From the NCBI RefSeq assembly GCF_014280965.1, contig NZ_JACODZ010000003.1, forward strand, positions 1 through 64,000: a stretch of 64,000 bases of DNA, read 5' to 3'. Below the pieces are notes generated by a model. The model was given only the letters and a program-made list of their open reading frames with translations, ran no database searches and was not told the DNA's origin. This document shows positions 36,026 through 44,278 of this stretch, one piece after another. Position numbers and translations under genes: made by a program. The DNA is from Echinicola salinicaeni (GTDB lineage: Bacteria; Bacteroidota; Bacteroidia; Cytophagales; Cyclobacteriaceae). Position 1 is the stretch's first letter. Every line of letters starts with the position of its first letter.

Positions 36026-36634
36026 TCAGATCATTTCCCCAATCCAAAAAGGTTTCATAGCGTTAAAGGTCACTATGCCTTCTTCTGTTTCGACAAAGGT
36101 GGCATGGCTGATTTTTATCAATTGACTTTCATTGGTGGTTTTCATTTCTACCAAACTGTCTTCTGGAGCATGGATTTGCAAGGAGCTTACTGGAAACCAT
36201 TTTTTAAAAGACTTTTCCTTAACAGGAAAATACCGGATAGGACCATCAAAGATGACCATATTCAGAAAATCCAGTTTTTCTTCGAGATCAAATGCTTTTT
36301 TATGGTCATAGCCAATAATATTTACTGCCGAATGTTTAGAGGCTATTAAATATTGGAGACCTTCGTCTAGAAAATCACCGTTTTTAACGGTAAGAAATTT
36401 AATGGGATACTGCTCCTCTAATAGATGCAGGTTTTCTCTTTGGTATTCAGGAGAAGCTAAAATAATATCAATTTTTATCCCCCAAGAAATAACGGTTTCA
36501 ATGGCATCTTGTGCAATTATAACTGTTGGCACCCATTCCAATAAGGAGGACAGTTGAGTAAATCTATAATCTTGCGTGTCTAGGATCAGTAAGGCAGGTT
36601 CTTGCTGTTCTTTTACAAAGTGATGGGAAGACAT
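36026..36634 (-). CDS. Thiamine pyrophosphokinase-like protein, probably catalytically degenerate
   Basis: A 202-residue protein whose order of segments recalls thiamine pyrophosphokinase: a Rossmann-like N-terminal part (LLEWVPTVIIAQDAIETVISWGIKIDIILAS), a segment resembling the D-x-x-D-x-L helix (NGDFLDEGLQYLI), and a C-terminal beta-sandwich with KSFKKWFPVSSLQIHAPEDS and EGIVTFNAMKPFWIGEMI. The metal/ATP motif GDxDS expected after the first part is replaced by LASPEYQREN, so kinase activity is doubtful. A TPP-riboswitch-controlled receptor lies 5-8 kb away. I am moderately sure of the family and unsure of function. Confidence 0.6.
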   Translation of the reverse strand: MSSHHFVKEQQEPALLILDTQDYRFTQLSSLLEWVPTVIIAQDAIETVISWGIKIDIILASPEYQRENLHLLEEQYPIKFLTVKNGDFLDEGLQYLIASKHSAVNIIGYDHKKAFDLEEKLDFLNMVIFDGPIRYFPVKEKSFKKWFPVSSLQIHAPEDSLVEMKTTNESQLIKISHATFVETEEGIVTFNAMKPFWIGEMI

Positions 36635-36959
36635 GTATTATTTAGTTGCAGAGATGGATAAACTTATATTTCGTCTAATATGGGGCTAAAATAGGAAAAT
36701 ATTACCGCAATATTGTTTTGACAACCTGACTTCAGTTTGGGAGAAAATAATTATTTGAAAAGACCACTTCTCCTCAAAACTTAATCAACCAGCTATAGCT
36801 TAATAATTATTGTCTTTTAGAGGCAAAGCCATTTTGCGAAATAATCAATAAACTGGTAGTTTTTTTTTACTTTTAAGACATCAAAAGCACCTTTGATAAA
36901 AAACATTGATACTCAGGAAGTGTTTATATTTCTGATAAATAATAAAGACCATAATTACC
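36635..36959. other. Upstream region of the kynurenine operon
   Basis: The 325 bases lie between divergent genes and hold no coding region. A TTG at 36906 and a TATATTTC at 36925-36932 form a weak candidate promoter with a 16-base spacer. I see no repeat, hairpin or riboswitch. Confidence 0.55.
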
Positions 36960-37472
36960 ATGAAATTAGCAAAGCCATTTAACTTCAAAAAGTGGATTGA
37001 CGATAATAGACATCTTTTGAAACCGCCAATCGGTAATCAGCAAGTTTATAAGGGCAATGAGGATTTTATTGTGATGGTAGTGGGTGGTCCTAATTCCCGT
37101 AAAGACTATCACTATAATGAAGGCGAAGAGTTTTTCTATCAGCTGGAAGGGGATATCGTTCTGAAGGTGATAGAAGATGGCAAGCCAAAGGATATCCATA
37201 TCAAAGAAGGGGAGATTTTTCTTCTTCCTCCAAAGGTGCCTCATAGCCCAAGGAGACCTGCCAATACCATCGGTTTGGTAATAGAGAGATACAGGAGAGA
37301 AGGCGAAAAGGACGGCTTTATTTGGCATTGCGAAAATTGTGGAAATAAGCTTTATGAAGAGTACCACGAGGTAACTGATATCGTCAACCAGCTGCCCCCA
37401 ATCATGGAGCGTTTCTGGAGCAATCCGGAGCACACCACTTGTTCTCAGTGTGGGACTAAGATGGAAAAGTAG
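36960..37472 (+). CDS. nbaC: 3-hydroxyanthranilate 3,4-dioxygenase
   Basis: Opens the ring of 3-hydroxyanthranilate to 2-amino-3-carboxymuconate semialdehyde, the step before quinolinate (NAD precursor) or further catabolism. The cupin iron ligands are His51, Glu57 and His95 (DYHYNEGEEFFYQ and KVPHSPRR). The C-terminal rubredoxin-like iron site is intact: Cys124-x2-Cys127 and Cys161-x2-Cys164. At 170 residues it is the bacterial short form. It begins the three-gene run with kynU (about 50 bases on) and kmo. Confidence 0.96.
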   Translation: MKLAKPFNFKKWIDDNRHLLKPPIGNQQVYKGNEDFIVMVVGGPNSRKDYHYNEGEEFFYQLEGDIVLKVIEDGKPKDIHIKEGEIFLLPPKVPHSPRRPANTIGLVIERYRREGEKDGFIWHCENCGNKLYEEYHEVTDIVNQLPPIMERFWSNPEHTTCSQCGTKMEK

Positions 37473-37525
37473 CTTGTCGGAAGATTTGTTCCACAGCCAA
37501 ATAATATGAAATATTGACTATTAGC

Positions 37526-38806
37526 ATGATTTCTTACGAATACAGCCTTGACTTTGCCAAAAAGATGGATGCAGATGATCCTTTAAAGGATTTTCGATCC
37601 CAATTTCTTTTTCCAAAAATTGATGGTCAAGCAGCTATATATTTCTGTGGAAACTCATTGGGTTTGCAGCCTAAAACGGTCGAAGCATATTTGCAAAGAG
37701 AGCTTCATGCTTGGGCTGATAAGGCAGTAGATGGACATTTTGATGGTGACCAACCTTGGTTTTCTGTTCATACACGCGCCAAAAAGACTTTGGCCAAAAT
37801 TGTAGGTGCGCAGGAAGAAGAAGTCGTGGTCATGAATAGTTTGACCAGCAATCTTCATGCTTTAATGGTTTCCTTTTACCGACCTGAAGGCAAAAGGTTT
37901 AAAATTTTGACGGAAGCCGGTGCATTTCCTTCTGATATGTATATGCTGGAGAGCCAAGTAAAGTTTCATGGCTATTCGCCAGAGGATGCAATTATAGAAA
38001 TAGCACCAAGAACTGGAGAACATACGCTCAGAACAGAGGATATTTTAGCCACTATATCGGATCATGCAGATGAGCTTGCGTTGGTGATGATGGCAGGTCT
38101 GCAATATTATACCGGTCAGGTCTTTGATATGAAGCGCATAACCGAAGCAGGGCATGGTGTTGGTGCCTTGGTGGGCTTTGATCTGGCGCACGCAGCGGGC
38201 AATTATCCATTGGCTTTGCATGATTGGGAGGTTGATTTTGCAGCTTGGTGCAGCTATAAGTACTTGAACTCTGGCCCTGGTAATGTGGCTGGGATCTATG
38301 TTCACAAAAAGTATGCGAATAATAATGATTTGAATCGTTTTGCTGGATGGTGGGGACATGATGAAAAAGAGCGGTTCATGATGGAAAAGGGTTTTAAACC
38401 CATGTATGGTGCTGATGGTTGGCAAACCTCCAACGGCAATGTTCTGGGGATGGCTGCCCATCAAGCATCTTTGGATGTTTTTGAGCAGGCTGGAATAGAT
38501 CGCCTTAGAACCAAGAGTCTTCTGTTGACTGGCTATTTGGAGTACCTGATTCAAAGAATCAATGGAGAAAGTGGCATTTTGGAGATTATTACTCCGCAGG
38601 ACCCGACAGCAAGAGGGAGCCAACTGTCCTTGCTGATCCATAAAGGAGGAAAGGCTGTTTTTGATGAGTTTTATAGAAATGGAATTGTTGGAGATTGGAG
38701 AAATCCAAATGTGATCAGACTTGCTCCCGCACCATTATATAATAGCTTTGAGGATGTCTTTCGCTTTGCCCAGATATTGGAACGATCTTTAGCAAAATTT
38801 GCTTAA
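37526..38806 (+). CDS. kynU: Kynureninase
   Basis: PLP enzyme cleaving kynurenine or 3-hydroxykynurenine to (3-hydroxy)anthranilate and alanine. Motifs are YFCGNSLGLQPK near the N-terminus, GFDLAHAAGNYPL with the PLP-binding aspartate, and WCSYKYLNSGPGN with the Schiff-base lysine. The ATG at 37526 (MISYEYSLDF) is used; a TTG 12 bases upstream is possible. About 426 residues, complete. It lies between the dioxygenase and kmo genes, all on the plus strand, consistent with the 3-hydroxykynurenine branch. Confidence 0.96.
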   Translation: MISYEYSLDFAKKMDADDPLKDFRSQFLFPKIDGQAAIYFCGNSLGLQPKTVEAYLQRELHAWADKAVDGHFDGDQPWFSVHTRAKKTLAKIVGAQEEEVVVMNSLTSNLHALMVSFYRPEGKRFKILTEAGAFPSDMYMLESQVKFHGYSPEDAIIEIAPRTGEHTLRTEDILATISDHADELALVMMAGLQYYTGQVFDMKRITEAGHGVGALVGFDLAHAAGNYPLALHDWEVDFAAWCSYKYLNSGPGNVAGIYVHKKYANNNDLNRFAGWWGHDEKERFMMEKGFKPMYGADGWQTSNGNVLGMAAHQASLDVFEQAGIDRLRTKSLLLTGYLEYLIQRINGESGILEIITPQDPTARGSQLSLLIHKGGKAVFDEFYRNGIVGDWRNPNVIRLAPAPLYNSFEDVFRFAQILERSLAKFA

Positions 38807-38859
38807 GAAGATAAATATTGAACCTATATTACTAAACCTATTAAACTGATTTTGAACCG

Positions 38860-40215
38860 ATGAGGAATAATAATGTAAGCATTATTGGGGCTGGATTGAT
38901 TGGTTCTCTTTTGGGAATTTACCTGAGAAAAAAAGGACTGGAAGTCGGCTTATATGAAAAGCGCTCTGATCTCAGGGATAAAAATAATGTTCCAGAAGGG
39001 AGGTCCATCAATATGGCCTTGAGCGACCGTGGCTGGAAGGCCTTGGATAGAATTGGCCTGAGAGAAAAGGTGTCCCCTATGGCTTTGCCCATGTATGGAA
39101 GAAGTATCCATGATGAACATGGGGAAACATCCTTTTTGCCTTATGGCAAGGAAAACCAAGCTATCTATTCTATTTCCCGAAGGGACTTTAATGAATTGCT
39201 GATCAATGAAGCAGAAAGTGCCGGGGTAAATGTATTTTTTGATCATCTCTGTGAAGAAATAGATATTTCAAAAACATCTTTGCGCTTTTCTTATGCAGAT
39301 GGGCAAAAGTTTTCGAAGGAGTCCGATGTGATCATTGGGGCTGATGGCGCTTACTCTTCATTGCGTGATGCCATGCAGAAACAAACAAGGTTAAATTATA
39401 AGCAAGAATATATTTCTCATGGTTATAAGGAATTGACCATACCTGCTACTGCTGATGGGGAATTTGCGATGGATCCAAAAGCCTTGCACATTTGGCCGAG
39501 AGGTATGTTTATGCTCATTGCTTTGCCCAATCCTGATAAGACATTTACTTGTACTTTGTTTTTGCCCTTTGAGGGTGAAAAGGTCTGTTTTGATAAAATC
39601 AATGATAAAAGTGACTTGGAAAGTGTTTTCAGGACTTTCTTTAATGATGCTTTTGAATTGATGCCTAATCTTACTGATGAGTTTTTTAATAATCCCACAA
39701 GTTCATTGATCAATGTAGAGTGCTTTCCATGGCAGAAAAATAAGTCTTTATTGATAGGGGATGCCTGTCATGCTATGGTTCCGTTCTTCGGTCAGGGAAT
39801 GAATTGTGGATTTGAAGATTGTTTTATCTTGGATGAGCTCATTGAGAAATTCGGTACTACTTCTTGGGAGTTGGTATTTGAGAAATTTCAAAAAATCAGA
39901 AAACCCGATACAGACGCAATAAGTCAGATGGCAAGGGATAATTTTGTGGAAATGAGGGACAGCGTAGCTAATCCTAAGTTCATCATCCGTAAGAAAATAG
40001 AGGCAAAGCTTCATGAGTTATACCCTCATGAATGGGTTCCTCTTTACACAATGGTGACCTTTTCAGATATGAAGTATTCAGATGCCTATGCTCAAGGGCG
40101 GCTTCAGAATGAAATCATGGATAAGGTAATGAGTGATCCACGAATTACTCAAAACTATAAGGACATTAATTACGAAGAAATAATCCATCTGATAGAGACA
40201 GCGAGAATGGTATAA
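38860..40215 (+). CDS. kmo: Kynurenine 3-monooxygenase
   Basis: FAD-dependent hydroxylase converting kynurenine to 3-hydroxykynurenine with NADPH and oxygen. FAD motifs are IIGAGLIGSLLGIYLRKKG at the N-terminus, DVIIGADGAYSSLRD in the middle and LIGDACHAMVPFFGQGMNCGFED. Length 451 residues, normal. It ends the run HAAO-kynU-kmo, and a strong bidirectional terminator follows. Tryptophan dioxygenase and the decarboxylase of the next step are not in the window. Confidence 0.96.
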   Translation: MRNNNVSIIGAGLIGSLLGIYLRKKGLEVGLYEKRSDLRDKNNVPEGRSINMALSDRGWKALDRIGLREKVSPMALPMYGRSIHDEHGETSFLPYGKENQAIYSISRRDFNELLINEAESAGVNVFFDHLCEEIDISKTSLRFSYADGQKFSKESDVIIGADGAYSSLRDAMQKQTRLNYKQEYISHGYKELTIPATADGEFAMDPKALHIWPRGMFMLIALPNPDKTFTCTLFLPFEGEKVCFDKINDKSDLESVFRTFFNDAFELMPNLTDEFFNNPTSSLINVECFPWQKNKSLLIGDACHAMVPFFGQGMNCGFEDCFILDELIEKFGTTSWELVFEKFQKIRKPDTDAISQMARDNFVEMRDSVANPKFIIRKKIEAKLHELYPHEWVPLYTMVTFSDMKYSDAYAQGRLQNEIMDKVMSDPRITQNYKDINYEEIIHLIETARMV

Positions 40216-40216
40216 A

Positions 40217-40257
40217 AAAGAGCGGCCGACTTTAGAATGTCGGCCGCTCTTTTTTAT
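40217..40257 (+). terminator. Strong intrinsic terminator after kmo
   Basis: AAAGAGCGGCCGAC pairs with GTCGGCCGCTCTTT around an 8-base loop, followed by T residues. GC content of the stem is the highest seen in the window's terminators. Confidence 0.95.
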
Positions 40258-40493
40258 TACGAGAATTTTTGGGAACGGCATTATTAAACTTGAGCTAGCA
40301 TTTTTTTATGCCACAGGTAATTTGATGATTGAAGTTTGAGAAACAAGACAATTTTTTTCGAACTACCGAGCCCACGCAGGAACTCTAAGGATTTCTTAAT
40401 CTGCGCCTGCTTTCTTTTTTCAATGTATTTGGAACCGTTGGGTTCGACGTAGGTTTCATTGTTTTTATCCTATTCATTGATTAATTTTCTCTT

Positions 40494-41258
40494 ATGACCA
40501 ATCAAATAGAATATACTGACCAAGGGCATGGTAATCCAGTAATATTTATTCACGGATTTTGTGAGGCCAAGGAAATGTGGAAAAGGTTTGAGGAAGAACT
40601 TTCTTCCCATTATAGGATCCTTTGCCCAGATTTACCTGGTTTTGGAGAAACTCGCTGGTATGAGGAAAATATCAACTTGGAAAAAGCTGCTGAAATGCTT
40701 CGAGCATGGATCAAAGACCTAAATTTGGAAAAACCCACTGTGATTGGCCATTCATTGGGTGGATATGTCACCTTAGCTTTGGCAGAAATGATGGGAGAAG
40801 AGCTTGAAGGAATTGGGCTTTTTCATTCCACAGCATTTGCTGATGATGAAGAGAAAATTGGTGTCAGAAACCGCACCATCACTTTTGTAAAAAAACATGG
40901 GGTCAGGAAATTTGTAGACTCCTTCGTGCCACCATTATTCACTGAGGAACATAGGGAAAGTATGAAAAGCAGCATACAAGAAGTGGTTGAAATTGCCCGA
41001 ACGACTAGCTTTGAAGGGCTGATTTCCTTTACCAAAGCCATGCGGGACCGCAAAGACCGAATGGATATCCTCAGGGACTTCAAAGGCAAAAAGTTAATGA
41101 TAGCAGGGGTGTTGGATGGTGCAGTAAAAATCGATGCAAGCCGACAACATCAAGAATATGTTGATTATTATCATGAACTTTCAGATGCTGGCCATATGGG
41201 TATGTTTGAAGCAGAAAAGGAAAGCATAGGATTGGTCAAGGAGTTTTTAAAGGCTTAA
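40494..41258 (+). CDS. Alpha/beta hydrolase
   Basis: A 254-residue hydrolase with no signal peptide. The oxyanion segment is VIFIHGFCEAKEMW, the nucleophile elbow GHSLGGYV (Ser about residue 83), the acid probably Asp in AGVLDGAVKID, and the catalytic histidine in SDAGHMGMFEAEKE. It resembles the homoserine-acetyltransferase/esterase-type single-domain hydrolases; substrate unknown. It lies alone between the kynurenine operon terminator and the terminator shared with the TonB receptor gene. Confidence 0.9.
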   Translation: MTNQIEYTDQGHGNPVIFIHGFCEAKEMWKRFEEELSSHYRILCPDLPGFGETRWYEENINLEKAAEMLRAWIKDLNLEKPTVIGHSLGGYVTLALAEMMGEELEGIGLFHSTAFADDEEKIGVRNRTITFVKKHGVRKFVDSFVPPLFTEEHRESMKSSIQEVVEIARTTSFEGLISFTKAMRDRKDRMDILRDFKGKKLMIAGVLDGAVKIDASRQHQEYVDYYHELSDAGHMGMFEAEKESIGLVKEFLKA

Positions 41259-41285
41259 GATTTAATTTCTAATTTCAGCATTAAA

Positions 41286-41324
41286 TAAAAAAGGCCTTGG
41301 AAATATGTTTCCAAGGCCTTTTTG
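41286..41324. terminator. Bidirectional terminator between hydrolase and TonB receptor genes
   Basis: AAAAAGGCCTTGGAAA and TTTCCAAGGCCTTTTT form a near-perfect 16-bp stem with a short loop, with A-run and T-run on either side. It serves both convergent transcripts. Confidence 0.95.
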
Positions 41325-41343
41325 TTATCCATGATTATCCAAA

Positions 41344-43731
41344 CTAAAACTTCACATTTACGCCAAGCATGAAATTGGTTCCTGCCATTGGGTAGTAATA
41401 ATTTTCTGTTACCAGTTCAGGGTCAGTTTCCCCTGGAACGAAATAGCTGAAGGTATATCCATTTGGCTCATACATTTCGTTGAAAACATTATTCACTTTC
41501 ATATTAAACTCCAAAGCCTTTACAAATCTAGGACGGACCGAATAGGTTAATTGGATATCATTGGTTAGGTAAGCATCCAGCTTGCGACCTTCATTTTGGG
41601 TATTGTCCAAATACTGATCATCCACATACTTGGTCATCCAACTGATCTCCATGTTTTTCACTGGTCTGAAATCGATAATGGCGGAACCTACAATATTTGG
41701 AGAAAAAGCAATATCAGTATCCGTATAGGTAAAGTCTATCTGCTGAAACTGTTCAGAAGCGTAATCGTCTATATACTCTGTAAATGCTTCTATCTTATTT
41801 CTGCTGAAGGCGACATTTCCTCCCAAGGTCCACATTGGAGAAAGCCTAACCGCTCCGTCCAGTTCAATCCCAGCTCTATAGGACTTATCCACATTCTCAC
41901 GGATATAAGCTCCTACATCATTGATTTGCCCTGTCAGTATCAGCTGGTCCTTATAGTCCATATAATAGAAGTTGGCATTATAGCTAAAGTTTCCTTTTTG
42001 CGCCCTGATACCGGCCTCCAGATTATTCAGTCTTTCTGGTTTTGGTATTTCCGTGATGGGATTATCTATGAAATCACTTCTTACGGGTTCTCTGTTGGCC
42101 ACAGCATAAGAAGCATACCAAGTTTCTCCTTTTCCTGTTTCATAGCTGATACCCATTTTAGGGTTAAAGAAATCATAATGCTGGTTTCCATCTACCACCC
42201 TTTGATCATCGTTGACACCTTGGAATTGATAATCTATTTGTCTGAATTGCAAGTCTCCGAACAAATACAGTCTATCAGCCACTTCATAGGTAGCTTTAGC
42301 ATAAATATTTCTATCATCTTTTACCGCATTATTATCATAATAGCGGTCCCGAATTTCAGTATTTCCTGCTATTCTTGCCCAGATGATTTCACCAAAATGA
42401 TCTCCGTCATAACGGTTGGCTCCACCACCAAACAAAAAGTCCAAATGGCCATTGTCAGATACATAATTTAAGGAGAATACCCCTCCATAGAAATCATTAT
42501 CTAGCCATCTTCTTCTAATAATATCGGTACTTTCAATTAGCTCACCACCGATCATGATCGGTTCCAAACCATAGCTGGCAAAATTATCCTCCTCTCTAAA
42601 CTGTTCATAATAGCCACGGCCATAAGTATAATGCAAGGCGCCATTGGCTTTCCAGTTCTGGCCAAATTTACCGGTATAGATGAATTGATAATGATCCTGC
42701 TGATAATTATCAGTCTCATTATCATAAGTATAATAATTAAAGGTCCTGTCATTCTCCAATTTGGATTCAGGCAGGCCATACCAAGACTGATAAGTTTGCT
42801 CTTTTCCTGAGAATATATTTATCTTAAAAACATGGTCATCTCCATAGTATCCACCAGATACAAAATATGATTTTAAGTCTGAGAAAGCCCTGTCCACATA
42901 TCCATCAGAGGTGATTTTTGAAAGCCTGGCATCCACTGCCCAGCGGTTATTCAATAATCCTGTTCCCGCCTTGACAGTATGTTTCCAAGAATTAAAAGAC
43001 CCGAAGGAATTACCGACTTCTGCATAGGCTTCCTCCTTTTTTGTATCCGTTTGAATATTCATGCTGGCACCAAAGGTGGCAGCTCCATTGGTGGAAGTTC
43101 CTACCCCACGCTGAATCTGAATATTGTCCACCGAACTGGCAAAATCAGGCATATTTACCCAAAAGACACCATGGGATTCTGCATCATTCATGGGGATACC
43201 ATTTACGGTTACATTGATCCTGCTTTGATCAGATCCACGAATTCTCAATCCGGTATATCCAATACCTGCACCGGCATCAGAATGGGTAACCACCGATGGT
43301 GTATAGTTCAACATGATAGGAATATCCTGCCCCAAATTATTTTTGGCCAATTCTTCCTTGTCAATCGTCTGAAAGGTAGTGGGTGTAGTAGCTGAAGCAC
43401 GGGTAGCAGAAACAATAAATTCTTCAGTAAGTAGAGAATTCCTTTCTAACAGAATCTTCAAACCAGTCACTGGCGCTTCAATATCCCGAATTAGGGTCTC
43501 GTAGCCAACAAAAGAGACCCTTAGTTGATACTTTCCTGCGGGCACCTTTTCAATAGAGAAGTTTCCCTCCAAATCGGAAGTGCTTCCTCTACCTGTTCCT
43601 TCTAAAATCACATTGGCTCCTATGAGCTCCTCACCGGTTTCTACATCCACAATATGGCCGGTAACATGATTTTGTGCCATAGCACTAAGCCCGACCAACA
43701 AACATAGTGTGGTCAAAAAGACGCGTTTCAT
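41344..43731 (-). CDS. TonB-dependent receptor, probably for thiamine (TPP-riboswitch controlled)
   Basis: Outer-membrane active importer. Residues 1-20 are a signal peptide; 22-100 a carboxypeptidase-like domain (VTGHIVDVETGEELIGANVILEG); about 115-230 the plug (TGLRIRGSDQSRINVTVNGIPMND); the rest is a barrel ending in GVNVKF. The 795-residue length fits ordinary TonB receptors rather than SusC. A TPP riboswitch lies in its leader, and in Bacteroidota receptors under such riboswitches are predicted to import thiamine. The substrate is inferred from the riboswitch, not from the protein. The gene is monocistronic, ending at the terminator before 41324. Confidence 0.92.
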   Translation of the reverse strand: MKRVFLTTLCLLVGLSAMAQNHVTGHIVDVETGEELIGANVILEGTGRGSTSDLEGNFSIEKVPAGKYQLRVSFVGYETLIRDIEAPVTGLKILLERNSLLTEEFIVSATRASATTPTTFQTIDKEELAKNNLGQDIPIMLNYTPSVVTHSDAGAGIGYTGLRIRGSDQSRINVTVNGIPMNDAESHGVFWVNMPDFASSVDNIQIQRGVGTSTNGAATFGASMNIQTDTKKEEAYAEVGNSFGSFNSWKHTVKAGTGLLNNRWAVDARLSKITSDGYVDRAFSDLKSYFVSGGYYGDDHVFKINIFSGKEQTYQSWYGLPESKLENDRTFNYYTYDNETDNYQQDHYQFIYTGKFGQNWKANGALHYTYGRGYYEQFREEDNFASYGLEPIMIGGELIESTDIIRRRWLDNDFYGGVFSLNYVSDNGHLDFLFGGGANRYDGDHFGEIIWARIAGNTEIRDRYYDNNAVKDDRNIYAKATYEVADRLYLFGDLQFRQIDYQFQGVNDDQRVVDGNQHYDFFNPKMGISYETGKGETWYASYAVANREPVRSDFIDNPITEIPKPERLNNLEAGIRAQKGNFSYNANFYYMDYKDQLILTGQINDVGAYIRENVDKSYRAGIELDGAVRLSPMWTLGGNVAFSRNKIEAFTEYIDDYASEQFQQIDFTYTDTDIAFSPNIVGSAIIDFRPVKNMEISWMTKYVDDQYLDNTQNEGRKLDAYLTNDIQLTYSVRPRFVKALEFNMKVNNVFNEMYEPNGYTFSYFVPGETDPELVTENYYYPMAGTNFMLGVNVKF

Positions 43732-43766
43732 AATAATCTTTGATTTTTAATTTGGTTAAACTTCGA

Positions 43767-43787
43767 AGCAGTCCAGGGGAGACTGCT
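43767..43787 (-). promoter_or_regulatory. Leader hairpin, likely riboswitch expression platform
   Basis: AGCAGTC and GACTGCT form a 7-bp stem with a 7-base loop (TCCCCTG on the minus strand) 36 bases before the receptor start codon. No T-run follows, so control of translation or an alternative pairing is more likely than termination. Confidence 0.45.
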
Positions 43788-43825
43788 ACCTTAAATGTTC
43801 ACCATAATATCCACTCTCTGTGGAA

Positions 43826-43912
43826 ATCTCATTTCCCTTCGTCGGCATTACCCGAATCAGGTATTATGGGTATGATCTCAGCCCGTTAATTTAGGGCACC
43901 CCTTATTAGATC
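43826..43912 (-). promoter_or_regulatory. TPP (THI-box) riboswitch
   Basis: Read on the minus strand the leader contains the conserved aptamer blocks in order: AGGGGTGCCC, GGGCTGAGATCATACCC, ACCTGATTCGGGTAATGCCG and CGAAGGGAAATGAG. These are the hallmark CUGAGA, ACCUGAUCNGGNUAAUGCC and CGAAGGGA elements of the thiamine pyrophosphate riboswitch. It precedes the TonB receptor gene by about 95 bases and should switch it off when TPP is plentiful. Confidence 0.95.
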
Positions 43913-43924
43913 TATTTGCAAGGG

Positions 43925-43932
43925 CAAAGTTA
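43925..43932 (-). promoter_or_regulatory. -7 promoter box for the riboswitch transcript
   Basis: On the minus strand the bases read TAACTTTG, an exact TAnnTTTG match about 13 bases upstream of the aptamer, the right place for transcription to start at the riboswitch. No clear -33 TTG is seen. Confidence 0.4.
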
Positions 43933-44114
43933 GAAGGTTTATTGCAGAAAGAAAAACTTGCAGCCATGACTACCAAGAAGTCGAGACTTTTCAAGCAGTC
44001 AAGTTTAGTAAAGAGTTATGTTGAATCACCTTCCGAATATCAAGGTAAGCTGATACATGGCAAACCATTGGTAATGTTGAAAAACTGTAGATCAGCAAGG
44101 GGCTTTAAAATAAG

Positions 44115-44192
44115 AGAAACACGGTTAAAACACGGGTTAAACACGGCTTTAGCTTGGGTTAAATATGGCTGAAGATAAGGCCGTTATAACGG
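44115..44192. repeat. Short AACACGG repeats and a palindrome
   Basis: AAACACGGTTAA, AAACACGGGTTAA and AACACGGCTTT occur head to tail at 44117-44150, then a perfect 12-bp palindrome CCGTTATAACGG at 44181-44192. The function is unknown; the sequence does not encode a recognisable protein. Confidence 0.5.
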
Positions 44193-44223
44193 TTGTTTCA
44201 GTTAATTATTAAGGAGAATAAAA

Positions 44224-44260
44224 AAAGCCGAAAGATGATTAGAACTTGCGGCTTTTTCTG
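44224..44260. terminator. Terminator of the desaturase gene
   Basis: AAAAAGCCG pairs with CGGCTTTTT around an 18-base loop. On the minus strand it ends in T residues, suitable for the fatty acid desaturase gene. Confidence 0.7.
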
Positions 44261-44278
44261 AAAAATATTGATTGTTCC

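Larger units (their letters stand above)
43732..44278. other. Intergenic region with riboswitch and short repeats
   Basis: The interval holds the leader hairpin, the TPP riboswitch and its promoter box. To the right (43942-44220) there is only a non-convincing 76-codon plus-strand frame, a cluster of ACACGG repeats with a palindrome, and then the terminator of the desaturase gene. Confidence 0.7.

Noticed and set aside
36966-37433. 155-codon minus-strand frame inside the HAAO gene
   Set aside because: Entirely antisense to the dioxygenase with intact metal ligands; no features of its own.
38045-38641. 198-codon minus-strand frame inside kynU
   Set aside because: Fully antisense to kynureninase, no motif, low-complexity composition.
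41596-42471. 291-codon open frame on the plus strand inside the TonB receptor gene
   Set aside because: It is antisense to a well-supported receptor, rich in Ile/Ser/His with no recognisable domain; a shadow of the codon bias of the true gene.
43942-44172. 76-codon plus-strand frame next to the TPP riboswitch
   Set aside because: It runs across the AACACGG repeats and has no recognisable domain or promoter; most likely chance.
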